From contig CAXNAA020000289.1 in NCBI GenBank assembly GCA_964200075.2, positions 1-23,046 of the forward strand: a stretch of DNA of 23,046 bases, read 5' to 3'. This stretch comes from Sphacelaria rigidula (lineage: Eukaryota; Phaeophyceae; Sphacelariales). How positions within the stretch are numbered: the first letter of the stretch is position 1; each line of letters opens with the position of its first letter. Positions 1-11,582 of the stretch are shown here, one piece after another. Below the pieces are notes generated by a model. That model made no database searches. It was not told the DNA's origin and saw nothing but the letters and a program-made list of their open reading frames with translations. The position numbers and the translations under genes were made by a program.

Positions 1-143
1 CCGGACAAATGGCTGGGTCGGCGTAAGGTCCGCCCCCCCCCCCCCCACCCCCCCCCCCCCCCGAGCTCTGGAAACCCCCGGATGCCTCGGAACTGTCAGC
101 CTGTACAACTGTTCCGAGGCGACGCTCGTCGTCCAAGGGTTAA
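1..143 (-). mobile_element. Right end of a piggyBac-like element, cut by the window edge
   Basis: Read on the minus strand from 143 it starts TTAA-CCCTTGGACGACGAG and continues through CTCGGAACAGTT into a C-rich stretch. The same end, CCCTTAGACAGCGAG followed by CTCGGAACAGTT, occurs at 15304-15373. TTAA plus a CCCT start is typical of piggyBac-type ends. The other end lies outside the window. A C run at 37-62 sits inside. Confidence 0.55.
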
Positions 144-535
144 TGGGTTCCTCTCGGTAAGCCAATTTTGTCGTGTTCAAAGATAAGGCGATATTTCTTC
201 TGGGGGGTCGGAAATGCAGTCAAGCATGTCCCGAAACTCAATCTCGAAATTTCAAAATAAAATTCCAAAGCTTCGCGTGACCATGAAGAGGGACCAAAGA
301 AGATTTTTTGAGCGTTGTAAACTGTGGACCCGCTATACCGCCGGTTATATGTCGTTTTGCCTCCTCACACCACCTCAGCGGTATTGTGTATCAAACAAGT
401 TCATCCGCCAACACACACGCATGAGAGCAAACGTGTAATACAGATAGTACGCGTCAACGCTGGCACAGAATTTTTTGTGTTCACTTGAGAGTTCTAGAAT
501 CGGTCATGGTGTATCGAAGAGGTCAATTACATTCT

Positions 536-951
536 AACAATGGATTCTCGAAAATGGGGTTGAAAAAAATGAGGTTCAACTCAAAAACCGTGCTTTCCCT
601 GACCTAAATTCATGACAAATGACTTTCATATGGACCACCCCATCCCTCACGACCTCCCTCGAACTATTTCGGGGGATTTTTAGCCTTCTGTTCCCCCAAA
701 GGCTATGTGCGAAAGCACGATTTCTTGGCCAAAAAACGTATTTTTTTCACCCCGAAATCGAGGCAAAAATGTGCTTTCGCACATACTCTTCGGAGGAATG
801 GAAGGCTACAAATCTCCCAAAATAGTTTTTGGAAGGTCGAGAGGGATGGGGTTGTCCATATGAAAGTCATTTTTCATCAATTTAGGTCAGGGAAAGCACG
901 GCTTTTGAGTTGAACCTCATTTTTCAACCCCATTTTCGAGAATCCACTGTT
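536..951. mobile_element. 416-bp fold-back element
   Basis: The two halves are reverse complements with few differences: AACAATGGATTCTCGAAAAT begins the left arm, and its near-complement ends the right arm as CGAGAATCCACTGTT. Pairing runs inward to TGTGCGAAAGCAC (about 706-718) against GTGCTTTCGCACA (about 770-782), leaving a loop of roughly 50 bases. I saw no certain target-site duplication and no coding content; open frames over it are by-products of the palindrome. Confidence 0.8.
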
Positions 952-2296
952 TTTTCATGAGATATTTTCCAGTTTCGTGTATTCGGGGCAATAGGTGGTG
1001 GGGAAAGTTCGGTGGGGGTGTTATCGGTTATCACCCATGTTTTTGGTCCGTGAAAACGTTTTTTGGCTATGTTGTAATGAAGTACTGGAAAAAAATAACG
1101 TGGCTGAGCGATGCGATTGGTCATACAGCGATCAGGATTGTTTCTATCGAGCGGAAGTGTTTGAGAGCCTGGGGAAGACCTGGGGATGTGATCTCAGAGG
1201 GCCCCCGACGATCGGTTCGCCCGTGTGTCGTTCAAAGATGACTGTAGAAATTGCGTTTTGAAATGTGTGTTGGGTAGTGTACTTTGGGGATATCCCTCAG
1301 ATGTCATTTTCTGGGATGAACCTTTCGTTGCGATACGCGTTAACCGTTGTTTTCAATCTTCTCATCGGAAATTCTTGGTTTGACTGTGTAGTGACAAAAT
1401 AGCAAGGGTGCATCGGCAAGTGCTGTACAATTTGGACAAACAAATACGGATGTTGCACGGGGACAGGTGCCGAGACGAGCGGCAATTTTACGTTAGCCCA
1501 ACCCGTATGTGTATACGCTATATTCACCTGATAGTTCCATTACCGTGGTCTCAAACGGTAACCGACAGGTCGTCTTTATAGCCATATATACGTGACTAAA
1601 TATACGCGTTCAGCGCGATTCATTGTAGGTTTTCATCGTAAGCCTATGAAACGCTAAATGTGTAATTTACGCGACTGAAAGGGCGAATATGACAACAGGA
1701 ACACATCTTGTATCCCTTACGGAGTGAAAAAAACAGTTGCTTCCTTGAACAAAATAGTCTTTGCACGGTTTGCGTGCACATTTCCCACTCCCGTTTTTCA
1801 ACTTTGTCCAAAGCTTGAGCAGCATTTTTCCACGGCCACGCAAGTTTTCGTCCCCCGTTTGGATTATGTGCACTCCTCGAAAATCGATACTGCTGCTTGT
1901 TTCTTGTTTCATGCAGCTTGACCCCTTGACCGCCTCGACACTGCGAACACCATAACGGCAGTGCGCTGTGGACGTGACCACTCTTTCCTTAGGGGTGATC
2001 ATGATATTAAAAAAAAAATGCGTGCTAGTACGCACACTTCAAGACGGGTGTGGAATGTAGCAAGTGTGCGAGAACCATTAATTATTTACGTACTGTTGTT
2101 TTCCCATTTTCCGGGAAAACAGGCGGGAAGCTTGCCAAAATCAACTCCACCGTTTTGAACGGACCAAAGGAGCCTGTGAGACTGTTGCGACGTTGTGAGG
2201 CTTTACACCTACCGAGTGCTGCCGGCGGCACATTTCCCTGAGCCGTACTCAGCGCGCTCTGCTGCTGCGTGTGTGCCTGTGTGCATTATAAAACAG
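952..2296. other. Upstream non-coding stretch of the eight-exon gene
   Basis: Weak overlapping open frames occur on both strands, including one of 122 codons at 1667-2035 on the minus strand, but none has a recognisable motif or consistent splice partner. It may hold the promoter, or an earlier exon, of the eight-exon gene. Confidence 0.4.
2287..2293 (+). promoter_or_regulatory. Possible TATA box, TATAAAA
   Basis: TATAAAA lies 43 bases upstream of the first ATG (2330) of the eight-exon gene. If used, transcription would start only about 15 bases before the ATG. The same bases run into AAACAG, which could instead be the acceptor of an upstream intron. The two readings exclude each other and the sequence does not decide. 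Confidence 0.2.
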
Positions 2297-5200
2297 GTTT
2301 GTAGACGAGTTGCGACACACCCGTTGCCCATGAGAGTGCTCTCTGTTACAGGGCACGGCGAATTTTTCAATGCCGGCGATCCCATCCCGAAGAGCGCTAC
2401 GCTAGTGGTCCAGGGCCCGGAGGACCCTTTGGTAAAGGGGTTACGACTAGCAGCGCTGTGCTCTGCGGCTTTATCTGAGAGGGCCCGACGGCGTAATGAG
2501 CAGGTCAAAAACTGATGTTCGCTGTACTGTCTGTTGCAGTGGCGTGTGCGTGTGTGTATTGTCTTCTCATCTATCCTGGACGTCCGTCTACACTCTTCCG
2601 GGCTATGTACGCGCATCAGTCGGGTTCACAACCTGTGCTAATCATATATATCAAGACAAGACTTCTCAGGTCAAAATATTATTGAGAAGCCCACCTGCCC
2701 CAAAAATGTCGGTCAGAAATTATTTTTCGTAAGCTCTAGTACAGGCTCTTTTTCTCACCACTGTGTTACCGCTGCCTGCTTGCTGTTGATAACGCGCTGT
2801 AAGGTCGCGGTGTTCCCGATCTACCCTCTTGTGCCAATACTTTTACCCTCGCTTGTAACGGAGCATGTTGCAGCAGCAAGTCTGCGAGTGCCATAATTTT
2901 CTACCGTCACGAGATTGTGTTGAACTCCTGACGCTTGCTCGAGAGTCAATCTTGACCACGTAGATTCTCCCACAGATGGTGGACGCAGTTCACGAGGCCC
3001 TGGGAAAGGATGGCGGCGGAGCCATGTGCGCCAGTGGCACGGGCGACGACAACGGGGGCGCAGGAAAGGAGTGGTGGACTAAGCTGTGTGCCAACAAGCA
3101 TCTCACGGAGGACACAAAGCTGAAGCGGGTACGCAATACGGTGTTCCCTCCACTTATATAGTCAAGCTTGCTCGTGTTGAGTGTGTTTGTAGTCTACCCC
3201 CATGCTGCTGCAGGATCGCGTGATCAATTCATGTCGACGTGCGAAATACCCGCCTACCGCGAGTCCCGGATCAGACATGAACGCTTTCACCCTTTCCAGT
3301 AAAAGCTTGCGAAAAGGGTAGCTGTGCATTTCACCTTGTCATTTTCATGGCCCTTGTCCTACCTCTCGTGTCTTGCTGTGCGCAATAGGTCCGAGACGGG
3401 GAACCTTTGGGAACAGTTGCCGACGGCGTAGAATGGGCATTGCTGGAGGTCATACGGGCTAGAAACGGTAATGCTTCCGCCGCAGGCTCCTCTTGCAGGT
3501 GTGTTCGGTTGCTTGGAAGGTACCATGAAATGTTCAACTGTGGAACGTACAAACGATATTTTGCAGTGGTAAATATTTAGTTTAGCACTCGAACATGTAA
3601 GCTACCACGGCTGTGTAGCTCAATATGCGTACTTGTCACGACTCGAAGGCGCACCCCGTTTGTCTGTTTTTTACGATGATTCAATCTCCTGGTTATCCAA
3701 AGTGTTGTATACTTTTGTGCTGGTTCGCTTGTACACATTTTGCTCAAAATCCTCTGCTCGGAGCTATGCCGCTTCAGCTCACAGGGCTTTCCACGATGTC
3801 TACTGGTGCCTGTAGCCCGCTTCAAGCTCGCTTCTACACATGATGGCCGTCGCAGAAACACGGGTTGCCGACACAACACCATCTCCAAAAACGATGCTCT
3901 TCCCTTTTGATTCATCTTGTCTCAACATGCTGATGAAGCTACAGGGGCAACGATGATGTTAAGATTTTGGTGAGGGTGGCGCGACAGTGGGCCCAGTGTC
4001 TTACCTGGAGCCGCGTGGCTCATGGGTCTTGGAGCCACGAGGAGATCACGACCAAGCTTCTCAAACACGGTGTTCCGCAAGTTGATGTGAGTCAGTTCAC
4101 AAGATTATTCCAGCTACGTTCCCGCGTTCATGCTACTCACGCAAGGCGCTAATCTGGTTGCTTTTGTTGGGTAGGAAAATGTCCTGAGTTCACCATCTGG
4201 ACCGATATAATCATCCTCAATAGTACGATATACCTCTTCTAGTATACATGTCGAGCGTGGCTCCGGTGCAACGAACGCGCCAAAGATCCAGAGACACCCT
4301 GTCATGGTGTGGGCACCCTCTAATCTGTATCTTGTGATCGCCGAGGGAATCAACAACCGATACTCTTCACTACCAGGTGATCGTCAAGACTGTTGCTGAG
4401 CCAAGTACTCCTGTGGTTACCACAGAGAAATCATCCACAGCCACAGCCGTCAAGACCGCATCGAGAACGCCGTCAGGGTGTGCGGAGGAGCTGCCACAGC
4501 TCGGCGTGTCCGCAGTGTCAAGTATTGCCACATGTCACGACGCGAACGACACAGAGAGGGAGAGCGTAGCGAGCCATGATCAGTGCGGAAAAGGTTGTTA
4601 TAGTAGCGATGATGATGGCGGTGGTAGCCGCGCAAGAGACAGTGGCAATGGCAACGACAATGGCTGCAATGAGAACCAGGGTGTGTCTGTGTGGAGACCT
4701 GACGCTCGAGATGTTGGCATGAATCTAGCCCGTGTCTTCAGGGAGGAGGGTATAGCCGGAGCGGCGAGGGGCGCGGCCGCGGCCACGGCGAAACGCCTCG
4801 AGGTGCTGGCACGCTGCCATGCGCTTCTTCGTGCAGCTCTGCGAGATCTCATCGAGGGCCAGGTGATTTGTTTGGTGATCGATCAACCTGAAGTTCGATT
4901 ACTGTCTTGAGGTGCAATGTCAGCCCCCACTTTGGCTTGAGCTGAGGTGTGGTCTCGTCAAGATTGTCCGTCATGGAGGTGATGAACGCCACACACCTGC
5001 TCTCTTGGTATCTGAACGCCTCGTGTAATTTCTTTTTGGCCCATTCCATATGGACTGCACTCTACAACAGGCATCAATCCCCATGATGGAAGGTGTGAAC
5101 AGCTATGCTGTCGCAGAGGCACTATTAATTTGGCTGCAGGAAACGGTTGCTCCTCGCAGGGTGCTTGCGGACTGGGCTCGGAATAAGGAGGCCGTTTCTC

Positions 5201-7586
5201 AGGTAACGTTTTTGAAGGCTAGACTAAGCGCCGGATTCTCTTGCAATGCAAAAAGTGGGGCATGAGTGGAAAATCGCACAATACCGCCAATTTTTCCCGT
5301 GCGCCTCATGTTTTTTCCGGGAAGCGAATTCGGTGAAATCAAGTAAGAGAACTGCGTAGTTATACCTCTAAAACTGAAATTGATTTATTTGGGGTTTTTC
5401 ATAGGACAGGGGACAAGCACGTACGCTGTTTTCGAGATGATAGTACGGATTGGTCGCCACTCGGAGAGAAGCGTTGTGACTAAAATGACTTGATAGCTGG
5501 CTGAGTTTTGAAGTTGCCTGGAGACCACGCTGCTCTCAGAGTACTGGTGTAGAATAAGGTCAGTCCACCTAACGAGTTTTCTATCCACTTTACATCATTC
5601 CTACAGCTGATGCAGCTATTATAGAGGCCTCTATATTGCTCTTGCGGCGGTTTCGACAAATCTGTAAGATTTCTCTGTAAGGCGTAAGAAGGGTGGGTGG
5701 GTGTGGGGGGGGTTGTGCAGAAGCTGAGAGATGTACCACACCTTGTGCAATTCGTCCATTCTCATATTTGCCATTTCCCCCCCTACTTGTTGTCACACTT
5801 TCACGCCCCCCCTCTTCCTCGGGAGGGATTCGTAGTCTCTACGAATCAACCTTTATCTTTCTCTGCCTTGATGACTTCCATTTATGTGCTCCAAACGAAT
5901 AAGATTTGTGGACTCAGCCCTCAAGTTGTGCTTCTGTGCCAACACAAGTTGGGGTTTTACTTACGAACTCTTTCACGCAAACCGCCGCTTCAAAGTAACA
6001 TGATGGCCATATGTATGCCGAGGTAGCTCTGTAGCGTTACTTCCTCCCCCGTTCCCAGGTGCCTGGCGTTCCTGTGACTGTCCTGATCGCACCGTCTCGC
6101 CGAATGCTCACAAAAAATCATTTTGCATGGGTACACAGGTTGTCGGTTGCATTGCTCTGTCGATTGAGCGTGAGGCCAAGGTCTCCGAAGCCGTGATATC
6201 ATGGTTCAACAATGCGCGAGAGCAGCACGTCGTGGTCGGGTTCACCCCTCCTGAATTCTTGCGCGATTCGGTCGTTTCCGAAGCAGAATTCAACGACCTC
6301 AAGCGCGCGGAAGTTCAAGGGAAGAGGGAGACGGACGCCGCGGCGGTGCTGGTGTACCACACGCTCTACTTGGTGTTGCCTTGTCAGCCGGTGAAGTTTC
6401 ACTTCATATGGGGCCGGTTTATGCGCTTTTACTACGGCATGAGCCTTTATCAGTGAGTGGTGTCAGTTCACTTTACTCTGTCGTCGTCGATATAGAGAGT
6501 CATCAACTTTCTCCCATATTTTCCTGGTGGTTGTAGACGATCGTGATATCTTGTCGAGACGAACATTAGCGCACTACAGTTTGCGGAGGTCAGCAGTCAG
6601 TGTCGACGGTAGACGAACGTCTCTGATAGTTTTCAAAACTTCGGTGGAGATTCCACAGGTGCGCAGTAGGGTTACTGCTGTCAATTCTGCAACGCGGCGT
6701 AATCTGATTGTCAGTCATTGATTGGCGCCTACTTAGCCCTTACCGGTCGTTGCAGGTCATGCGTTCTCCACACCCGCATTCCTAGTAAATACAAAAAGCC
6801 GTATCGATGCTGTGATTATTACCCAGGCACATCGCGAGCTACTACACGGAGGTGACTCAAAGACGAGGGAGTAGGGCTTGGTTCGAGAATAGCAGAAGTC
6901 CCACCACCCCGCAACAACAGCACCAAGAGCGACCACCAGGCGTCTCTCTTACCGTCAGTGGTACTAACCCCACAACCCCCCAGCCTCCCAACAGCGCGGC
7001 TGGAATCTCTACAGCGAGTGATCACCAACATGGACAAGAAGACGCTTCGTCGCGACAACCATCGCCGCCGTCGTCGCGCCATCAGGTAGCCCGGAACCTC
7101 GTGAAGGCTAGAGAGTTAGAGTACCGCCCGAGCTTCCGAGTTGCTACTTGGACTCCCCCCGCCCAACCACTCCTCACATCCGAGACGCCAGCATCAGAAC
7201 ACAACGCCCAACCACATCGACGGCATCAGCAACGCAATGCACGGCGGGAAGTAGCACAGCAGGAACCGCCACCCGCTTTATCTCCGATGGAGGCGGCCGT
7301 GGCCAACGAGTGTCTGGTGTCGCTTTTGGCTGCGTACGGTACGGCTAACCGCTTGGCCACGGGGCCCCAGGTGACCGCCGCCCTAAGTCGAGAGGGTTTC
7401 CCAGAGCCTGACGAGGCGCTAGCTTTGCTGAAGGATCCGAATGCTCTTCGGGGCAGAGGGGTTTGCGCGCGGCGGTGGAGGGAAAGGAGGGGGGCAGCGC
7501 TCATCAGGCACAGATGTCAAGATTCCTTGTTTGCCCTCGTGCCGCCTGAGGTGTATCGCTACATGCTCCGATTCCTTGCTTCCTGA
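2297..7586 (+). CDS. Eight-exon gene for a hypothetical protein of about 756 residues
   Basis: Exons: 2297-2503, 2976-3128, 3389-3498, 3945-4086, 4377-4862, 5071-5202, 6139-6452, 6827-7586 (TGA). All introns are GT-AG (208 to 936 bp) with phases 0,0,2,0,0,0,2; the joined length is 2304 nt, an exact multiple of three. The first exon either starts at ATG 2330 (756 residues) or continues from an unseen upstream exon through the AG at 2295-2296. From the Met: residues 1-109 are helical and charged; 110-193 contain Trp-bearing helical text; 269-295 are Asp/Gly/Asn-rich low complexity; 308-353 form an Ala/Arg-rich helix; 356-504 look like a folded region with aromatic VYHTLYLVLP and IWGRFMRFYYG segments; about 525-640 are Pro/Gln/Ser-rich and probably disordered. 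The C-terminus ends VPPEVYRYMLRFLAS, faintly like F-box or SOCS-box ends, which is too weak to name. No family recognised. The splice model is solid; the function is unknown. Confidence 0.72.
2545..2635 (+). repeat. Dispersed repeat of about 85 bp, copy 1
   Basis: It lies in the first intron of the eight-exon gene and matches 13170-13256 in the same orientation, sharing the order CATCTATyCTGGA, CTACAC, CGGG/CGGC, TATGT and GCGCA. It is probably a fragment of an interspersed repeat. Confidence 0.55.
5203..6138 (+). other. Longest intron of the eight-exon gene
   Basis: 936 bases, from GTAACG to ACACAG. It contains G-rich (near 5695-5710) and C-rich (near 5778 and 5806) runs. Open frames inside have no motif and no matching splice phase. 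Confidence 0.65.
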
Positions 7587-8263
7587 TCTGCGTCTTTTTT
7601 TGCATGGTCTTACGTACCAAGTGTATTCCACGGTCCATATTTGTGCACGGATAGCTCTTGGGAGGAAAGGATGCCATTCGGAGGGGGGGGGCGTACTCAT
7701 TTGTTGCTTGCTTCAGTCGTTTGACCATTGACCACGCATCCCTTTCGAGACGAAGCAAATGGAGCAGGGGGGGGGGCATTATGAGAGGTTTGGAGGCTAA
7801 GAATCATATGCTGTTCGAAATTAGATTTTCCTGAGACGCAAAATCGACCCTCTCGCGCGGACGTAGCCGGAGTGCTGGTTTAGCATCTGGAAACGTGAAT
7901 GGGCTCTGTTTTGTTCAATGAAGTATAGCGTGACGGTGAAAGAAGACTCTCGTGCTTCACTGGTTTGGCACTGAAGCGACGTTTTGTGCTTGTGCTGCTG
8001 TTTCCGCGATTGAGAACTTACTAAGATGTACTGTACCTTGATGGTCTGTGTTAAGTGTGTAGCAGAGCGTTGACGGGGGAAGATAGTGGTAGATGCGTAG
8101 GGTTGTGTGCATTTGCTTGGTTTGGTCTTTTTGCCTATGTGTCTAAAGTTCATGGCACTGAAAAGTGAAATAACGGCAGGGGCGGAGAATGCGGATGCGC
8201 TGTCGCGTATTTCAGAGTGATGTTACGCTAGGGGGGGGGGGGGCTAGAAGAACTAACTAGCAG
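7587..8263. other. 3' flank of the eight-exon gene with a repeat fragment
   Basis: It presumably begins with the 3' UTR; no AATAAA signal is evident. It includes G runs (7681, 7769, 8231) and repeat fragment C at about 7676-7785. The minus-strand frame at 7821-8153 has no recognisable content. Confidence 0.4.
7676..7785 (+). repeat. Fragment C of the A/B repeat family
   Basis: It shares GTACTCAT, then TGACCATTGACC and CGCATyCCT, with copy B at 17640-17700 in the same orientation, and with copy A (9540-9622) inverted. Only the first third of the repeat is present. Confidence 0.5.
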
Positions 8264-9258
8264 GGCTCATGGGTGTGTCGGACAACCTAAATACTCGCGT
8301 TGCGTTTATATTCGGGTGAACACGGTGTCAAGTGGTATGGATGAGAGTGTCCATTGATAACAAGCGCGGTCGAACAAACGTGACTTCTGTCAAAAACGAT
8401 TTGAGGTGAAACTTCGTGACAGAAATTGCGTAAGATCCCCCCGCTCTCTCCCCCCGCTCTATCGTGGTATCACTCGTCACCCCCTTGATATCTCATCTAC
8501 GGACACAGAAGATGCGATACGTGACACGAATGCTGAACCGCACAACATAGCCCAAAAAAATTATATATGAAGCTTGCCAGGAGAAAACCACCAATAAGAC
8601 ACCATTCTGCTAGCTTTTCCTGTGGCTACGATTCCGCCCGACTCAAGACGGACCGTGTGGCGCACACAGGTGGCGGAGTATATGGGGAAACATGGGCGCA
8701 TTCTTCACAAACCAATCGACTTCGTCCAGTCGTTTCGTAATGTTCTGCTCTGGGCCCTCCACCAAACATGTGTTACTGCCCTGGACTTTTTACAATAAAG
8801 TTGATGACTCTCGAACCAGAAGGCGCCGAAAATACTACGCTTTCCCACCAGAAGCGACATGGGTCGTGGGCAGAAGTTTCGCGCCGTCAATGCATGTCTT
8901 TCATCTGAATCATGCTGCATGACTGGTTGGACATCGCACGATTAACCCTTTGACCGCGAGGGTAGAGGTCACCTGCTGGATCGGCACCAATTTCACTTTG
9001 AAAAAGTATGTGTGATCCATATGGACAACCCGCATCGCGGTGTAAGGGTTAAGAGCCATCCTACGGTAGGGGGGTATTTCGAGCCACTTCTTGCACGAAA
9101 TCCCAATTCAAAATACCGTTGAAAGCAGCAACAACGGTTGATCGAACGAGCTTGGCATAAATATAACACTCAACTCATACTACTTGACATCGTTTCTAAC
9201 TAAATACAAGTGCACCGCAAGTAGCGTGGCAGCAGGTCGTCTGACACACCCATGAGCC
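8264..9258. mobile_element. 995-bp element with 25-bp terminal inverted repeats
   Basis: The left end, 8264-8288, starts GGCTCATGGGTGTGTCGGAC. The right end, 9234-9258, is its reverse complement with two mismatches in 25. G/C runs flank both ends (8231-8243; 9281-9290). No transposase is recognisable, and the 76-codon frame at 8692-8922 is not convincing. No clear target duplication was seen, so the class is open. A TTAA-flanked MITE is nested inside. Confidence 0.6.
8942..9052. mobile_element. 111-bp piggyBac-like MITE, TTAA on both sides
   Basis: TTAA-CCCTTTGACCGCGA at the left and the inverted TCGCGGTGTAAGGG-TTAA at the right form 14-bp terminal inverted repeats (three mismatches) inside a TTAA duplication. 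TTAA target duplication and CCCT ends are the hallmark of piggyBac-type elements. It is far too short to encode a protein. Confidence 0.8.
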
Positions 9259-9289
9259 TCTTTTTTCGTGCAATCAATTACCCCCCCCT

Positions 9290-9622
9290 CCCATCGTAGT
9301 GTGTCATCAATGGTGAGGCACCCATGAGGCAGCGTATAATAAGCCGTGGCTGTCCAGGAAGTGGCGATACCAGAAAATGAAGCAACTCATTGGAGGCTGT
9401 CATCCAAATGCAAGATAAATCAGTGCGCTTCGGGCCGAACAATCTTAGCAGGATGCAGCTCACCCTTCATGCGCCTCGCCGAACACACCACGGCGCTTGG
9501 TGATCGAGTGCGAGCCTGGTCCGGCAAAAACCCGGCGTGCTCCGTCCCGGCATTGTAGGGATACGAGGCCAGTGGTCTCATGACTATGGCATGCATGACT
9601 ATGAGTACACCCTCCCACCGTA
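9290..9622 (-). repeat. Interspersed repeat of about 330 bp, copy A (inverted)
   Basis: Its reverse complement aligns along its length with 17631-17963. Shared landmarks are GGTGTACTCAT, TGCATGCCATAGTC, GCCGGACCAGGCT, GGTGAGCTGCATCC, CTGGTATCGCCACT and CATGGGTG. Stops break any shared frame, so it reads as a decayed or non-coding element. Confidence 0.75.
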
Positions 9623-10461
9623 GTAGGATGACTCTTAGAACTGACGTGCCACGAATCTCGCCGTGGTCACGACAGAAAGAACCCACGGCAGATGGACGAA
9701 AAGTCGCCGGAGGAAACTCGAGGAAAGAGCAAAATGAAGGGGAAAATTGAGCGAACGATGAAAAGGAACGGGAAAAATGGAAAGAGGAACGCAGGAAATG
9801 TACGTCAGGCTCAAATCTAGTATTACCACGGGTTCCTCGAACATTCCCGCAGGTTCTACAAGTGCTTCAGGCCAGGCCATGCAAAAAAACTGATGTGGGG
9901 GAAGAGATTGCGACCCTGCTACAAGCAAAAGAGAAAAAACTCCTGTGTTGGCCATCCCGCTCTATGATTCCGGCTGTTGCGCCCACATATACCGAAAGGT
10001 GCCGACCGGCGTTCAGAATAAATAGGACGGCAGCAACACACACACTAATGATTTGGTTCAGTTTGTCATTAATCGGCTTTGATTTTTAGTACTACTGTAA
10101 TCATTTGGACTCCGTGCTCTCCAGCGTCTCCCTCGACCCGTTGTTCCTGTCGTGTCGCTGAGATGTACGTAGGGGGTGGGAAGGGTTTGGTCTCCACCGC
10201 ACTTGGGCATGCATGTCCGCCTTGAGAACTCAATCGTCGTATGGATGTCTAGCGTTTTACAACTTGACTCGCAGGCTTGCGTTCTCGGGTCGAAGCCCAC
10301 CCACGACCGACGGGTAGTAGAAAAATTGGGGGGAACACATAATAATAAGAACATCTTCGGAGATTTAATCGACGAAGATTGTCACAGGAAGGTCGGTTGC
10401 GCCGCTTCCTCTCATAGATAACACTGCACTGCTGCTGCCCTCTACTCTGTGAGCTGTTACG

Positions 10462-10782
10462 ATGGCGTGGATGGTGCTGGACTTTCCAATACTCCTCTTC
10501 TCCGCATTTTTTTCGGTCATGTTGGATTTGATTTCGCGAGTAATGCATGCCAGCACGGCTGTGCACAAGGTCCTGAAGAAACTTGATCGTGGCAAGAGAA
10601 GGGTGAGCTTGAGGCGAGAGCTGAGAGGGCAGATATCAGATATAGTAACTGAATGCGGGTGTCGTGCCGCATCGGTACTGATCGAGGTCGTACTTGCTTG
10701 CACCTTTGATTTCACATTCGTGCGTTGTCAGCCACACGCATATGGCGATACATATTCTACGCTTACAAATCGCGTGCACTAG
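10462..10782 (+). CDS. Possible small ORF, 106 residues, hydrophobic N-terminus
   Basis: A complete ATG-to-TAG frame. It begins MAWMVLDFPILLFSAFF, which could be a signal or membrane segment, followed by a basic stretch (KKLDRGKRR). A GTGAGC directly after GKRR could be a splice donor, making this a first exon instead. I recognise no family, and no neighbour supports it. Chance is a real alternative. Confidence 0.2.
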   Translation: MAWMVLDFPILLFSAFFSVMLDLISRVMHASTAVHKVLKKLDRGKRRVSLRRELRGQISDIVTECGCRAASVLIEVVLACTFDFTFVRCQPHAYGDTYSTLTNRVH

Positions 10783-11582
10783 ATACGAGTCACTGTTTCC
10801 CATCAGCTGTTGCATTGTTACCAATCCCCCGTTGCTGCTGACAACAAGATATACCGTGATCTCGGCTGCCGGGGTCGCCCAATATCACAATCTCCCCAGT
10901 ATAGTCGTAGCAAGTCAGTATCTTCGCAGGAAAGTGCTAACCGTTTGAACGCCAGGGTGGGTCATCTGTTGTATTGTCATCATTTTCACTTGGATAGTGA
11001 GTGTGAGGGGGTGTCTTCGAAAAGGCCACGAGTACAGACTGGTTCACGTCTCACCTAAAATTGTGTCGTCAGGAAATGCCTTTCGCAACTCCTACCCAAT
11101 AGTCGTATACATGATATCATACTGACCGCCATGGACAGCTGAAGAGCGTGGCACATCCGGATTTGTGTTTGAGGCCATAGTGGTGGCACGAAGGGCGAAA
11201 ACGTACCTCGACCAATCAGCGTCTTTCAAATTGTTCTAAAATCTAAAATACGAATTCCAAGCCCAAGTTCCACCCAATTTCCACATGCTTCAAATCGTGG
11301 TAATCGCCATCAGCTTGGGAATCTGACGGGAAAAAACAGATTTGAGAACGGTTACTACGGGGTCGAATTATACCCGAAACTGTGGTGTTTCGGTGATGTG
11401 AGGTTTTGTCGTCGTCTAATTTCCACTCATGAACCACACGAAAGACTCAGGGAGCCTTGTAATGGTTTCCCGTATATCTGTCGTAAAAAAGATGAAAGTG
11501 CCCTCAAACTTGGCAGTTCCGTAGATACTGATGATTCGAATGTAACTATTGTATTCTTGACAATATTTCAAAGTTTCTCCGC

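Noticed and set aside
3389-3467. Shorter version of exon 3 ending at AAACG/GTAATG
   Set aside because: It leaves the wrong phase for the next exon; ending at 3498 (CAG/GTGTGT) fits.
6608-6659. Possible extra exon ending in CCACAG/GTGCGC
   Set aside because: The direct junction 6452 to 6827 keeps phase and reads SLYQ-HIASYY; inserting this piece gives no better frame.
7821-8153. Minus-strand frame of 110 codons
   Set aside because: It lies antisense in the probable 3' flank of the eight-exon gene with no motif.
9692-9820. Lys-rich 42-codon ATG frame
   Set aside because: It follows from a purine-rich tract and has no other support.
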